Source: Ruminiclostridium hungatei
GTDB lineage: Bacteria > Bacillota > Clostridia > Acetivibrionales > DSM-1351
Length of the DNA stretch: 64,000 nucleotides
Direction: 5' to 3'
NCBI RefSeq assembly: GCF_002051585.1
Contig: NZ_MZGX01000003.1
Coordinates: 62,001 to 126,000, forward strand
The position numbers and the translations under genes are program-made. Within the stretch, counting starts at the first letter, position 1; each line of letters opens with the position of its first letter. This document shows positions 9,356 through 18,312 of the stretch, piece by piece. The notes below the pieces were generated by a model. The model had not been told where the DNA came from. It ran no database searches and saw only the letters and a list, made by a program, of their open reading frames with translations.

Positions 9356-10554
9356 TTTTGCTCTCTTCCCTCCGGTATAAAATAATATACGAATGAAATA
9401 TGATTCATATAGCTTCTTAAATAAACTTTATAACCACTAAACATTGTCTTGACCAACAAAGGTATCTCCCATAAGTCCCAGGTTTTATGATACGCTGCTA
9501 CTGCCAGTATTGGCTTGTATTTCTTTATCGTTTCAGAACATCCCTTTATTGCTTCCAGCTCAGAGCCTTCAATATTCATCTTTATATAGGTCGCTTTATT
9601 TCCGTTAAGTGCATTATCAATATCAATTGTTTTCACCGGTTCCTTGCCCAAACTGCTCATAAAGCTACCGGGACCCTCCAGCTTGTAAAGAGTATCTACA
9701 CCGGCCCTGTGTTCAACAGCGCATTCGAATAACTCAATTTTATTTCTTGTTTCCTCTGTAAGAGTAGAAACATATTGTGACAGAGCTTTAAAGTTTGTAC
9801 TGTCAGGCTCAAATGCATAATATCTGCTAAATGCCTTGTTTAAGCTTAAAAAGGTTCTTAATGATATGCCGTTAAATGCTCCACAATCCACAAATGTCTC
9901 ATTTTGAATCGGTTTGTACAGTTCCGGCTCAAAATACTGATAGTCCTGCTTTAAAGTTGGAATTTCAATACTGTCATCCAGCATTCTGAATTTAACAATC
10001 TTGTAGTATGTTTCCTTCGAGAAATCATCAGTTAACATCTCAAATACTTCTTTGAGATTATCCTTTTTTTCTTTCATAAGATAGACATCTGAGCAAGAAG
10101 GCAGATTATATTCGTCTCCTAAAAAAAGCTCATAGCAGTTTCTGAAAAATGTATAATCAACAATATTTCTAATACCTAGCTCCTTAAGCCTTTTATGGAC
10201 TCCTGTATGTCCACCAATCCTCAAAGCCTCGTCAAAGCTTTTACAATACCGTTTTCCATCAGTATTGATTGTTACAATTACCAGAATATTTTCCCCGAAT
10301 GTTTTAATAATACTTTCAGGTGACAGTACATCAATACCTTCGCATTTCGTACCCCATTTTTTTTGATCTCCGTCAATAAAAGCAGAAGGGGTAATGTCAT
10401 ATTTTCTTAAATAATGCAGAAATGCAATCCCTGCACTTCCTGCTCCATATAATAAAATATTTGAAAAAACACTCAGATTTTTTTTAAGGCTTTCAATACT
10501 TACTTTACTTTTATCAAATGCTGTATTAAATTCTTCGAACAAAGCTTCTAGCAA
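9352..10554 (-). CDS. Two-domain FkbM family methyltransferase (copy C)
   Basis: A 400-residue protein with an N-terminal Rossmann-like domain (ILLYGAGSAG, FIDGDQ) and a C-terminal FkbM methyltransferase (FVDCGAFNGIS, then TYIKMNIEGSE). The start is a TTG at 10554 behind AGAGGTGG; no nearby ATG exists. It overlaps the stop of the transketolase C-subunit gene by 7 bases and its own stop overlaps the next gene by 4, so it is part of a tightly coupled operon. Closest in the window to copy A. The usual catalytic Asp of TFIKxDVEG is Asn here (KMNIEG), which may affect activity or substrate. Confidence 0.83.
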   Translation of the reverse strand: MLEALFEEFNTAFDKSKVSIESLKKNLSVFSNILLYGAGSAGIAFLHYLRKYDITPSAFIDGDQKKWGTKCEGIDVLSPESIIKTFGENILVIVTINTDGKRYCKSFDEALRIGGHTGVHKRLKELGIRNIVDYTFFRNCYELFLGDEYNLPSCSDVYLMKEKKDNLKEVFEMLTDDFSKETYYKIVKFRMLDDSIEIPTLKQDYQYFEPELYKPIQNETFVDCGAFNGISLRTFLSLNKAFSRYYAFEPDSTNFKALSQYVSTLTEETRNKIELFECAVEHRAGVDTLYKLEGPGSFMSSLGKEPVKTIDIDNALNGNKATYIKMNIEGSELEAIKGCSETIKKYKPILAVAAYHKTWDLWEIPLLVKTMFSGYKVYLRSYMNHISFVYYFIPEGREQK

Positions 10555-11471
10555 TTTACCACCTCTTTTATACTATCTGTGATACTTTGCGGATCAAGTC
10601 CATTAAGCTTCAGCAGATATTCCCTGTTTCCGGTGACAGGCGCAAATTCATCTCTTACTGCAAATGCCTTAAATTTTACAGAAGAATTCATAGACTCTTT
10701 CAAATATGCTGCTGCTTTTGAACCAAGCCCGCCTACAACGCTGTGCTCTTCAATTGTAAATAAAGCGTTATACTTATCGGCGCATTCGGAAATCGTATCA
10801 TAATCCAGAGGTTTGATAGTATGCATGCTGTATAGGCTTGCGGATATACCCTCAGCTTCCAGCAAATCACATACTGATAGCGCATCCTTTACCATAGTTC
10901 CCGCGGCAAATATTGCTATGTCCTTACCTGACCTTATCTCAACTGCTTTACCTATTTTAAAGTCTATTTTTCTCTTATGAACCACAGGATCAATACTTCT
11001 TCCAATCCTTATATACATTGGAACCTTCGTTTGGGATGCGCATATGACTGCTTCTTCCATCTCTGCCGGATCACATGGGCAGATTACCTGTAAATTAGGA
11101 ATAGCACACATCATCGCAACATCCGACAGTGAATGATGTGTGGGTCCCGCAGGGCCATAAGCAAACCCTCCCCCTACACCTACCATTACAACTGGATTTT
11201 CCTGATAACAGACATCAAGAAATATCTGCTCCATAGATCGCATGGTCATAAAACTTACAACATTATATGCAAACGGTTTATACCCCATTGCGGCCAGTCC
11301 GGCAGAAAAGGAAATAAAATTCTGCTCTGCAATTCCCACATTTACAAACCTTTCTCCAAACTCCCTCTCAAAGGATTCAAAAACGCTGAAGCCTGTATCA
11401 CCGATAACCAGCATTATTTTATTATCCTGCCTCGCTAATTTTGTAAGCGTATCTACAAATGTTTTCCTCAT
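10548..11471 (-). CDS. Transketolase C-terminal subunit (split transketolase)
   Basis: A 307-residue protein covering the pyrimidine-binding and C-terminal domains of transketolase or DXP-synthase-like enzymes. The catalytic glutamate that protonates the ThDP pyrimidine is Glu49 in VGIAEQN. Its partner, the PP-binding half, is encoded directly upstream with a 4-base ATGA overlap, the usual arrangement of split transketolases. Such pairs occur both in pentose metabolism and in secondary sugar pathways where a two-carbon ketol unit is added. Placement inside a CDP-sugar island favours the second, by inference. Confidence 0.88.
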   Translation of the reverse strand: MRKTFVDTLTKLARQDNKIMLVIGDTGFSVFESFEREFGERFVNVGIAEQNFISFSAGLAAMGYKPFAYNVVSFMTMRSMEQIFLDVCYQENPVVMVGVGGGFAYGPAGPTHHSLSDVAMMCAIPNLQVICPCDPAEMEEAVICASQTKVPMYIRIGRSIDPVVHKRKIDFKIGKAVEIRSGKDIAIFAAGTMVKDALSVCDLLEAEGISASLYSMHTIKPLDYDTISECADKYNALFTIEEHSVVGGLGSKAAAYLKESMNSSVKFKAFAVRDEFAPVTGNREYLLKLNGLDPQSITDSIKEVVNC

Positions 11472-12274
11472 GCATTAAGCTCCTCCATAATGATTTTTAG
11501 CTGCTCGTCATTAGGAGACTTGAAATGCCACTCCAGGCGATTTTCCATAAAAGATACACCTTTTCCCTTTATCGTGTGCGCAATTATAACAGCAGGTTTG
11601 TCAAAATCTGATTCAGAAGCCTTTATCAAAGTATCATATATTTCATCATAATCATGTCCATCAATATCAAATGTTCTGCAGCCAAAAGCCCTGAATTTTT
11701 CACCGAGGTCTCCCATATTCATGACCTGTTCATCACTTCCATAGCTTTGAAGCCTGTTCCTGTCCACTATGGTTACTATATTACCCAAGCTAAAGCGGGA
11801 TGCAAACATGGCACTTTCCCATATAGACCCTTCGTTGCACTCACCATCTCCCAGCAATACATAAACTTTACCGGTATTTTTATTAAGCCGTTTTGCATAT
11901 GCCATACCCAGACCCACTCCCATCCCATGTCCCAGGGAGCCGGCAGAGGCTTCAATCCCCGGAACTACAAATTTACGGGTGTGCCCGGCGTAATTCTCGC
12001 CGTTTGCAGTGTGCAAATCTAGGTGTTCCATTGGAATAATACCTTTCTGTGCTAAAACCGCAAACATTGTAGCTGCAATGTGCCCCTTACTTAAGATAAA
12101 AACATCTCTGTTCGGGTCGTTTAAATTATCCTTTGATATATTTAAAATACGGGTATATAATACCGCTAAAATGTCAACACAGGAATAGCCTCCCCCAATA
12201 TGAGAATCGTTGGTATGGTTAAGTATTTTTGCTGCATTCTCACGGACAGCTTTTGCAAAGTCTTGTGGCTTCAT
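11468..12274 (-). CDS. Transketolase N-terminal subunit (split transketolase)
   Basis: A 268-residue ThDP-binding half of a split transketolase. It carries the GDGECNEG diphosphate and metal motif (GDG at 142-144, closing Asn in IVDRNRLQ) and the conserved histidines His25 (SHIGG), His65 (SKGH) and His115 (GSLGHG). GGAGG lies 6 bases before the ATG. It forms a heteromer with the product of the next gene. The unit starts 35 bases after FkbM copy D. A second ThDP enzyme of a different class lies 5 kb further on in the same operon, which is unusual for a surface-polysaccharide locus. Confidence 0.88.
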   Translation of the reverse strand: MKPQDFAKAVRENAAKILNHTNDSHIGGGYSCVDILAVLYTRILNISKDNLNDPNRDVFILSKGHIAATMFAVLAQKGIIPMEHLDLHTANGENYAGHTRKFVVPGIEASAGSLGHGMGVGLGMAYAKRLNKNTGKVYVLLGDGECNEGSIWESAMFASRFSLGNIVTIVDRNRLQSYGSDEQVMNMGDLGEKFRAFGCRTFDIDGHDYDEIYDTLIKASESDFDKPAVIIAHTIKGKGVSFMENRLEWHFKSPNDEQLKIIMEELNA

Positions 12275-12309
12275 TAAGTCCTCCTATAATAAATCATATA
12301 TGTAAGAAC

Positions 12310-13431
12310 CTATATTACTGCATAGCACACGGTTTCTATGCCAAGGTCTGAATGATGCCTGATAAATAATTTATAATCAGGAACGTATTTTTTTATTAAA
12401 AATGGAATTTCCCATAAGTGATATGGCTCGTGATACACACATATAGCCAATTTAGGCTTATGTACCCTTATAATTTCTTCGGCTCCTTCTAAAGCTTTAA
12501 TTTCAGCTCCCTCAATATCCATTTTTATAAAAGTTATCGGTTTTTTTGTATGTTCATCTAATCTCACGACCTGTCCAATGTCATCGGCAAATAGATTAAT
12601 ATTAGATGAAGATATATTTGAGCTGTACTTAATCTTTTCAGTTTTATTATAAAGTCCTAAGTTGTATGGGAGTATTTTACTTTTAACTTCGTCGTCCAAT
12701 TCAGCAATATTATGGCACAATATGTCATAATTATTTTTGTTTAATTCATAGGCTATAACTCCATCAAATCTATAATTTACTTTTTCTAAAAAATATCTGA
12801 CTGTATCTCCATCATAGGCACCAGCATCCACAAATATTTCATTTTCAGTAAGTGCAACTATTTCTTCTGTAAAATATTGATTATCAGATTTTATATTTTG
12901 GTGATTGTTGGTATTATACTCCAAAATTGAAGTAAACCATTTTTTAACGATTTCAACAACAATTTCTTTGGACTTGTCATCTTCCAAAAGCTCCAATAAA
13001 GAACACACATTATTCTTAAGCAATTCATTTGTTGTGGTCCCTAGATATAGCCTTGTTTTTAAAATAATATTGGCCATAACGATTGAATAAAAGCTCATTA
13101 AATCTAGCTGTTTTTTTATTTCTGAATATCGGCTTCCAGTAATCAATATAAAAACATCTTCCTTGTATAATTTTAACTCATCTAATGAAATGCATTTAAT
13201 TCCATTGTAAACTTCTTTATCCCACAGACTTTTATTATTGTCACAGAAAAAGTCTATTTTGATATTTATTGATTTAAGATAGTCTGCTAATTCTCTGCCA
13301 ACTCCACCAGCACCAAAGATACAAATGTATTTAGCCGCTTTCACCTTATTTATAAGCTCATTAATACCCCCTTGAATATTTCCCCAATTATCATCAATAA
13401 ATTTACGAATTTCTAATTCATAGTCAACCAT
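12310..13431 (-). CDS. Two-domain FkbM family methyltransferase (copy D)
   Basis: A 373-residue protein: N-terminal nucleotide-binding-like domain (CIFGAGGVG, FFCDNN) and C-terminal FkbM methyltransferase (IFVDAGAYDGDT, then TFIKMDIEGAE). The C-terminus (LAICVYHEPYHLW, YKLFIRHH) groups it with copy B. GAGGAAG precedes the ATG by 6-7 bases, and the gene begins 2 bases after the stop of rfbG, so they are co-transcribed and probably coupled. Like copy B it looks A/T-rich. Predicted to methylate a hydroxyl of the sugar made by this island. Confidence 0.86.
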   Translation of the reverse strand: MVDYELEIRKFIDDNWGNIQGGINELINKVKAAKYICIFGAGGVGRELADYLKSINIKIDFFCDNNKSLWDKEVYNGIKCISLDELKLYKEDVFILITGSRYSEIKKQLDLMSFYSIVMANIILKTRLYLGTTTNELLKNNVCSLLELLEDDKSKEIVVEIVKKWFTSILEYNTNNHQNIKSDNQYFTEEIVALTENEIFVDAGAYDGDTVRYFLEKVNYRFDGVIAYELNKNNYDILCHNIAELDDEVKSKILPYNLGLYNKTEKIKYSSNISSSNINLFADDIGQVVRLDEHTKKPITFIKMDIEGAEIKALEGAEEIIRVHKPKLAICVYHEPYHLWEIPFLIKKYVPDYKLFIRHHSDLGIETVCYAVI

Positions 13432-13433
13432 CT

Positions 13434-14471
13434 CTATCTTCCTCTCATGTATTTATTAATATAAAAGTCACATACAGCATCTGCGTCTTTTCCTGCATAT
13501 ATTTCCTTATGAAATTCCGCCGTCTGCTGTACGGTGTCTTCCAATGATAATAGCGGAAACCAGCCAAGCATATGCTTAGCTCTTGTACTATCCAGTTTTA
13601 AAATATTTGCCTCAGCAAAATGTTTTATTGGTATAGAAACATATGTGGCATTTTCAAAGTAACCTGATAACATTTCAACAATTGCGCCCACCGATATAAA
13701 TGAAGCCTCATGCGGGCCAAAATTGAAAGGTAAGCAATATTTATTGTCATTATTCAGCTTTTCTCCCAGTAGCAAATAACCATACAACACGTCCAGTATA
13801 TTCTGCCAGGGCCTGACTGCACTTATATTCCTCAGCTCCGGTTGTTTTTTGCCAAGAAAGCAGTCTATAACATATGGCAATAATCTTTTTGTATTAAAAT
13901 CTCCTCCACCTATTACATTGCTTGCTCTGGCGGTAGCCAGTCCTATTTCCAGCTTGCTGAGATATGTTTTATAATAGCTTTGAGCAACCAACTCCTGGCA
14001 GGCCTTGCTTGTGGAATACGGATCTGCTGCACCGAGAGAATCCTCCTCCCTGTAAACAGTACCATCACCATTGTTTTCATAGCATTTGTCACTGGTTACT
14101 ACAACTACCGACCGTATTGTATTCGATGCCCTTACACATTCCAGGATATTGGCTAATCCCACAACATTTGTCTGGTAAGTTTTTAGAGGATTGTTAATTG
14201 ACACATCAACATACGCCTGTGCAGCTAAATGAAAAACTATCTCCGGCTTAATTTGCCTTATATACTCTTTTGTTTTGTCAAAATCAGCTATATCAGTAAA
14301 GTATGTTTCTATCCGGGCTTTTGTAAGCCTTTCATATAATGAATTTTCTTCATAACCGATAGAAATGCCAGAAACCTCAGCTCCTAAAGACAGGAGCATT
14401 TTTGTTAACCAAGCCCCTTTATATCCTGTATTACCAGTTATTAAAACTTTTTTCCCTTTGTAAAAGTCCAT
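13434..14471 (-). CDS. rfbG: CDP-glucose 4,6-dehydratase
   Basis: A 345-residue extended short-chain dehydrogenase. The nucleotide-binding GNTGYKG (13-19), catalytic YSTSK (Tyr152, Lys156) and TSDKCYEN loop match CDP-glucose 4,6-dehydratase, which turns CDP-glucose into CDP-4-keto-6-deoxyglucose. The cytidylyltransferase making its substrate, rfbF, is encoded at 17509 in the same operon. The downstream 3-deoxygenation pair of the dideoxy-sugar route (E1/E3, ascC/ddhC type) is not present in the window. That leaves a 4-keto-6-deoxy intermediate free for reduction, carbon branching or methylation by the other island enzymes. Confidence 0.9.
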   Translation of the reverse strand: MDFYKGKKVLITGNTGYKGAWLTKMLLSLGAEVSGISIGYEENSLYERLTKARIETYFTDIADFDKTKEYIRQIKPEIVFHLAAQAYVDVSINNPLKTYQTNVVGLANILECVRASNTIRSVVVVTSDKCYENNGDGTVYREEDSLGAADPYSTSKACQELVAQSYYKTYLSKLEIGLATARASNVIGGGDFNTKRLLPYVIDCFLGKKQPELRNISAVRPWQNILDVLYGYLLLGEKLNNDNKYCLPFNFGPHEASFISVGAIVEMLSGYFENATYVSIPIKHFAEANILKLDSTRAKHMLGWFPLLSLEDTVQQTAEFHKEIYAGKDADAVCDFYINKYMRGR

Positions 14472-14480
14472 AAGCCACCA

Positions 14481-15584
14481 TCAATCCCATTTTGGAGAGA
14501 ACACTTCTGTTCTCTGATCAAATGCATGTTTCTTGTTCCAGTTTGCGAAAGAAGATTGGTAGCATGCTTTACATGGATCAAACATTTCGTCTGTATTAAC
14601 CCTCTTTCTCCACTCCATTATTTCAGAACCATTCCACGCGCTTTCAAAGTCGTTATATTTATCAATATGAAATAATTTTATAGAGTTAGACATACAGGCC
14701 CGCACATACCCATCTGAACCCAGGAAGAAATCTCTGTAAGTTGTAAAGCAATCCTTATGAGCTTTATCTCCTGCAACATCACAACCTTTTATATAAGGCA
14801 ATTTTATGAGAATATTACGTTCTTGTGCTATTTTAGTAGCTTCTTCAAAAACCGATTTTACTTTATCCATCTCGTCAATCAAAATTTCCTTTGCCATCTC
14901 CTCCTCAAAAGCTGTTAAGTAAACAACCTTTACTTCCTCTATTCCAATATCGGAAGCCAAACGGACAAGGTCAGGTATCTCATGCAGATTTCTCTTCATT
15001 GCGGTAAATACAAAATTAATATAAGGAAAACGTAAATTAGTATCTTTCCTGATTTTAACAATTTGTTTCAAAGAGGATACAATCCGATTAAAATCAGAGC
15101 CACTGCGGATTTCTGAATTCGTCTTTTCATTTGCGCCATCTAAGCTAACAGCAAAAACATCAACTTCACAATCAAAAATATGTTTTGTCAACTTGTCAAG
15201 TTTCATTCCATTTGTACAAAAGTATATTCTGACTCCCTTGGAATGTAAAAACTCAAGCATCTTAGGGAATTGGGGGTGAATGGTTGGCTCTCCCCACCCC
15301 ATTAATGTAACCTCTTCTATTTCATCAAAAATGTTCTGGAATTTGCTGAACCATTTTATATCAAAAAAGGAGGGTTTAAATTCAGCGGCATTTCTTCCGC
15401 ACATTATGCAATTTAAGTTACAACTGCTGGTAAGCTCAAAAACAAGACGTCTTGGTTTTGATTTTAACAGGATAGTACCATTTCTCATCTCCTGCATATT
15501 CAGCTCACTGTTTTCCTGTCTTTTCTCCGTAAGTGGTCTGGTAGCTATCAAATTAGTTGTTTTTGCTCTAATAACATTTTCCAT
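14481..15584 (-). CDS. Radical SAM protein with SPASM-like C-terminus
   Basis: A 367-residue radical SAM enzyme. The cluster motif is CNLNCIMC (Cys55, Cys59, Cys62), the GWGEPTIHP strand follows, and the C-terminal region has further cysteines (for example CMSN and CKACYQ) as in SPASM domains that bind auxiliary clusters. The ATG at 15584 is chosen because GAGGTG sits 6 bases upstream; the earlier in-frame ATG would place that ribosome site inside the gene. It lies between rfbG (9 bases away) and a large glycosyltransferase. Radical SAM enzymes in sugar loci perform dehydration, deamination, epimerisation or C-methylation. The reaction here is unknown. Confidence 0.85.
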   Translation of the reverse strand: MENVIRAKTTNLIATRPLTEKRQENSELNMQEMRNGTILLKSKPRRLVFELTSSCNLNCIMCGRNAAEFKPSFFDIKWFSKFQNIFDEIEEVTLMGWGEPTIHPQFPKMLEFLHSKGVRIYFCTNGMKLDKLTKHIFDCEVDVFAVSLDGANEKTNSEIRSGSDFNRIVSSLKQIVKIRKDTNLRFPYINFVFTAMKRNLHEIPDLVRLASDIGIEEVKVVYLTAFEEEMAKEILIDEMDKVKSVFEEATKIAQERNILIKLPYIKGCDVAGDKAHKDCFTTYRDFFLGSDGYVRACMSNSIKLFHIDKYNDFESAWNGSEIMEWRKRVNTDEMFDPCKACYQSSFANWNKKHAFDQRTEVFSPKWD

Positions 15585-15605
15585 GTCACACCTCATATAA
15601 TATGA

Positions 15606-17468
15606 TTATTTTGTACATATAAAAATAAAGAAATCATATTTTATTATCTCATAAAAACCAGGGCTTAGATTAAATGCAGTTAACTTATCCATATCTTTAT
15701 TTCCAGTAGACAACGGAACTATTGCTTTAACTGCCAATCCGCAACTTTCAACAAGTTTTTTCATATGATCTATAGTTGTAAAAGAAGTTTTGGGAGAAAT
15801 CATAACATCTGTCGAGGTATTGTCTACAAAATTAGTCAAATCAAATATATGATGCAGGTTTTTGTAAGAATGGAAGTTCTTTATGCAGAACATAAATGTT
15901 CCGCTTTTATTCAGATGATTTTGGGCTATTTTAATATAGTCCACCATATGACAGTCATCTTCAAAAAAATAATTATGGATAATATACTCGTACTCTCTTT
16001 TGCTGGTGTCTCTATTAAACTCGCTTAACAAAAAGGCACTGTTAAATAAGGCTTGCATATCCGGCAGATAAGTCCTATTTGATGTAACAGTATCTATACT
16101 TATATTTTTGCAGCCTAATTCTTTTAATCTATTTTTTATTGCGAGGGTTCCCTCTCCAAACCTTGGTTCCAGACTTAATATTCTATTATTGCCTTTGCAT
16201 TCATTTATAAACTGAGGAAAGAGTATAGATTTATCACTTATTGAGACCCACGCATCCACCCCATATTTTTTATAAAATTGTTCTCTCCCTGAATCCATTA
16301 TTTCAAATTGAGATTCACCTATCGTCGCTGAACCATAGTGGTGGATAAAAACGTCTGAGCAAAGTATTTGTTTATACCCTGCCCTTTTATATCTGACACT
16401 TGTGTCATCATCAGAAAACATGTCATAGCAAAAATATGGGGAACTAAAATCATTAAACTTTGTAACTTCATGCTGTCTGATGATACCTACGGTAAGGAAG
16501 AGTCTCGCCCTTTCCTCCCACTTTAATTCCGATTTCGAACGATTGTATTCAGATGCAAACTTTTGCATTTCAGCAAGATTGTTTTTTTCATAGGGTACGG
16601 GCACAGTTTGGCGATTTGACAGGCTGTTTGTTACGGGCGTTGCCCAAATGACGCTTTCATCAGATGTCATGCAGTCATATAAACTTTTTGTCCACCCTTC
16701 AGTCACTATAACGTCGTTGGCTACATAAACTAAAAATCTCCCCTCTGTAAACTCACCTGAAAAGTATATTGCCAAGTTGCCTCCGGCAGAAGACCCAATA
16801 TTTACAGGATAGTGCACTTTTTTAAAATGAGGTAAACTGTTACACCAATTTGTTGTTTCCTCATCGCTTCCATTATCAATAGTTATAAGCTCGTACGTAT
16901 AATCCTTTGTATACTTATGGATTGCATCAATGCAATCCTTTGTCATATCCTTCTTACCATAGAATAAAACCACAATGCTTAAATCATATTTATATTCCTT
17001 TACTGTATCCTTTTTTGGTTCCCTGGCCATCAGGGATACCATTTCAGCTTCGGTTGCATTGTATTCACCTATTCTTTCATCATTGATACATTGCACCATA
17101 AAAAAGTTAAAGCTTTTTCCCCAATTTAAGAATATTGGCCTAAACTCACATTGGAGTTTCATATCAAATTCTTCAAATTTTTCTTCTGCATAGAGATTCT
17201 TTAGACGATTCAGAAGAATCGGCATGTTCATTGATATTTCTTTTAACTTGTTCGGATATTTAACAAGAGGAAGCATCTCAAGAATTTGCTGGTGCATGAC
17301 AACAACTGCACCTTCCAGATCCTCAAGAAATGAACCAACAGACTTTATATCACATGTCATAATATAAGTTAACAACTCATCACAACTTTTAAATAAATCA
17401 ACAACAAGGGGGATATTGTCATGCAAATATCCATATTCATCATCAGGTGTATAGAAATTCAAATTCAT
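15606..17468 (-). CDS. Glycosyltransferase family 2 fused to a methyltransferase-like domain
   Basis: A 620-residue multidomain protein. Residues 1-155 are helical and match no family I recognise. Residues about 160-390 are a GT2 (GT-A fold) glycosyltransferase, with LSIVVLFYG, DNGSDEE and an acidic DDDTS motif. Residues about 435-600 look like a SAM-methyltransferase fold with a degenerate glycine motif (LEPRFGEGT), so that domain may bind rather than methylate. GAGGAAG precedes the ATG. It lies between the SPASM radical SAM gene and rfbF, near the fliS/fliD genes. A role in transferring the island's sugar onto flagellin or a growing glycan is inferred from position. Confidence 0.78.
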   Translation of the reverse strand: MNLNFYTPDDEYGYLHDNIPLVVDLFKSCDELLTYIMTCDIKSVGSFLEDLEGAVVVMHQQILEMLPLVKYPNKLKEISMNMPILLNRLKNLYAEEKFEEFDMKLQCEFRPIFLNWGKSFNFFMVQCINDERIGEYNATEAEMVSLMAREPKKDTVKEYKYDLSIVVLFYGKKDMTKDCIDAIHKYTKDYTYELITIDNGSDEETTNWCNSLPHFKKVHYPVNIGSSAGGNLAIYFSGEFTEGRFLVYVANDVIVTEGWTKSLYDCMTSDESVIWATPVTNSLSNRQTVPVPYEKNNLAEMQKFASEYNRSKSELKWEERARLFLTVGIIRQHEVTKFNDFSSPYFCYDMFSDDDTSVRYKRAGYKQILCSDVFIHHYGSATIGESQFEIMDSGREQFYKKYGVDAWVSISDKSILFPQFINECKGNNRILSLEPRFGEGTLAIKNRLKELGCKNISIDTVTSNRTYLPDMQALFNSAFLLSEFNRDTSKREYEYIIHNYFFEDDCHMVDYIKIAQNHLNKSGTFMFCIKNFHSYKNLHHIFDLTNFVDNTSTDVMISPKTSFTTIDHMKKLVESCGLAVKAIVPLSTGNKDMDKLTAFNLSPGFYEIIKYDFFIFICTK

Positions 17469-17508
17469 ATATTCTTCCTCATTAGTTATTAGTCATAACC
17501 GCATACAT

Positions 17509-18282
17509 CTACCATGTCTTCCAGGGCGCTTTCCCTGATTCCCAAAGCTTTTCAAGCTGATGCTTGTCCCTCTGGTTATCCATGCACTGCCAGAATCCTG
17601 CATGTTTGAATGCAGATATTTGTCCATCCTTCGCCAGCGTGGATAAGGGGCCCTGCTCAAAGACTGTATTGTCTCCTTCCAAATAATCGAGAACCTTTGG
17701 TTCCAAGACAAAGAAGCCTCCATTAATCCAAACATCAAGTGTATTTGGTTTCTCAACGAACTCTAAAACTGTTGCATCCTCATTTATACCCAGTACCCCA
17801 TATCTTCCTCCGGGCTGCACAGCAGTCACTGTTGCAAGCCTTCCATGGGATTTATGATATGCCAGCAACTCGGAAATATTTACATCTGATACTCCATCAC
17901 CATAGGTCAGCATAAAAGTATCATTTTGCAGATATTCTTTAACCCTTTTGAGCCTTCCGCCGGTCATGGTATCCAATCCGGTATTAACAAGCGTGACCTT
18001 CCATGGTTCGGACATATTTGTATGAACCTGCATATTGTTACCATACCTCATATCAAAAGTAACATCCGCTCCATACAAAAAATAGTTTGCAAAATACTCT
18101 TTTATCAGGTTACCCTTATATCCGAGGCAAATAATAAACTCACTGAATCCGTAATGTGAATAATGCTTCATAATATGCCATAATATTGGCTTTTCCCCTA
18201 TTTCTATCATAGGCTTGGGTTTCAGATGAGATTCTTCACTTATTCTGGTACCATAACCACCCGCAAATATAACTACCTTCAT
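17509..18282 (-). CDS. rfbF: Glucose-1-phosphate cytidylyltransferase
   Basis: A 257-residue nucleotidyltransferase, the family's usual length. The N-terminal AGGYGTR loop, the KPKPMIEIGEKP substrate segment and TYGDGVSDV (metal-binding Asp) match RfbF/DdhA, which makes CDP-glucose from CTP and glucose-1-phosphate. Start ATG 18282 gives the canonical MKVVIFAGG N-terminus; the in-frame ATG at 18303 has no ribosome site. It is the first gene of the sugar island in transcription order, 30 bases after the fliT/flgN-like gene, so the island may be expressed by read-through from the late flagellar genes. Confidence 0.93.
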   Translation of the reverse strand: MKVVIFAGGYGTRISEESHLKPKPMIEIGEKPILWHIMKHYSHYGFSEFIICLGYKGNLIKEYFANYFLYGADVTFDMRYGNNMQVHTNMSEPWKVTLVNTGLDTMTGGRLKRVKEYLQNDTFMLTYGDGVSDVNISELLAYHKSHGRLATVTAVQPGGRYGVLGINEDATVLEFVEKPNTLDVWINGGFFVLEPKVLDYLEGDNTVFEQGPLSTLAKDGQISAFKHAGFWQCMDNQRDKHQLEKLWESGKAPWKTW

Positions 18283-18312
18283 TTTATCAGTCCAATCTAT
18301 CATATTTGTTAT

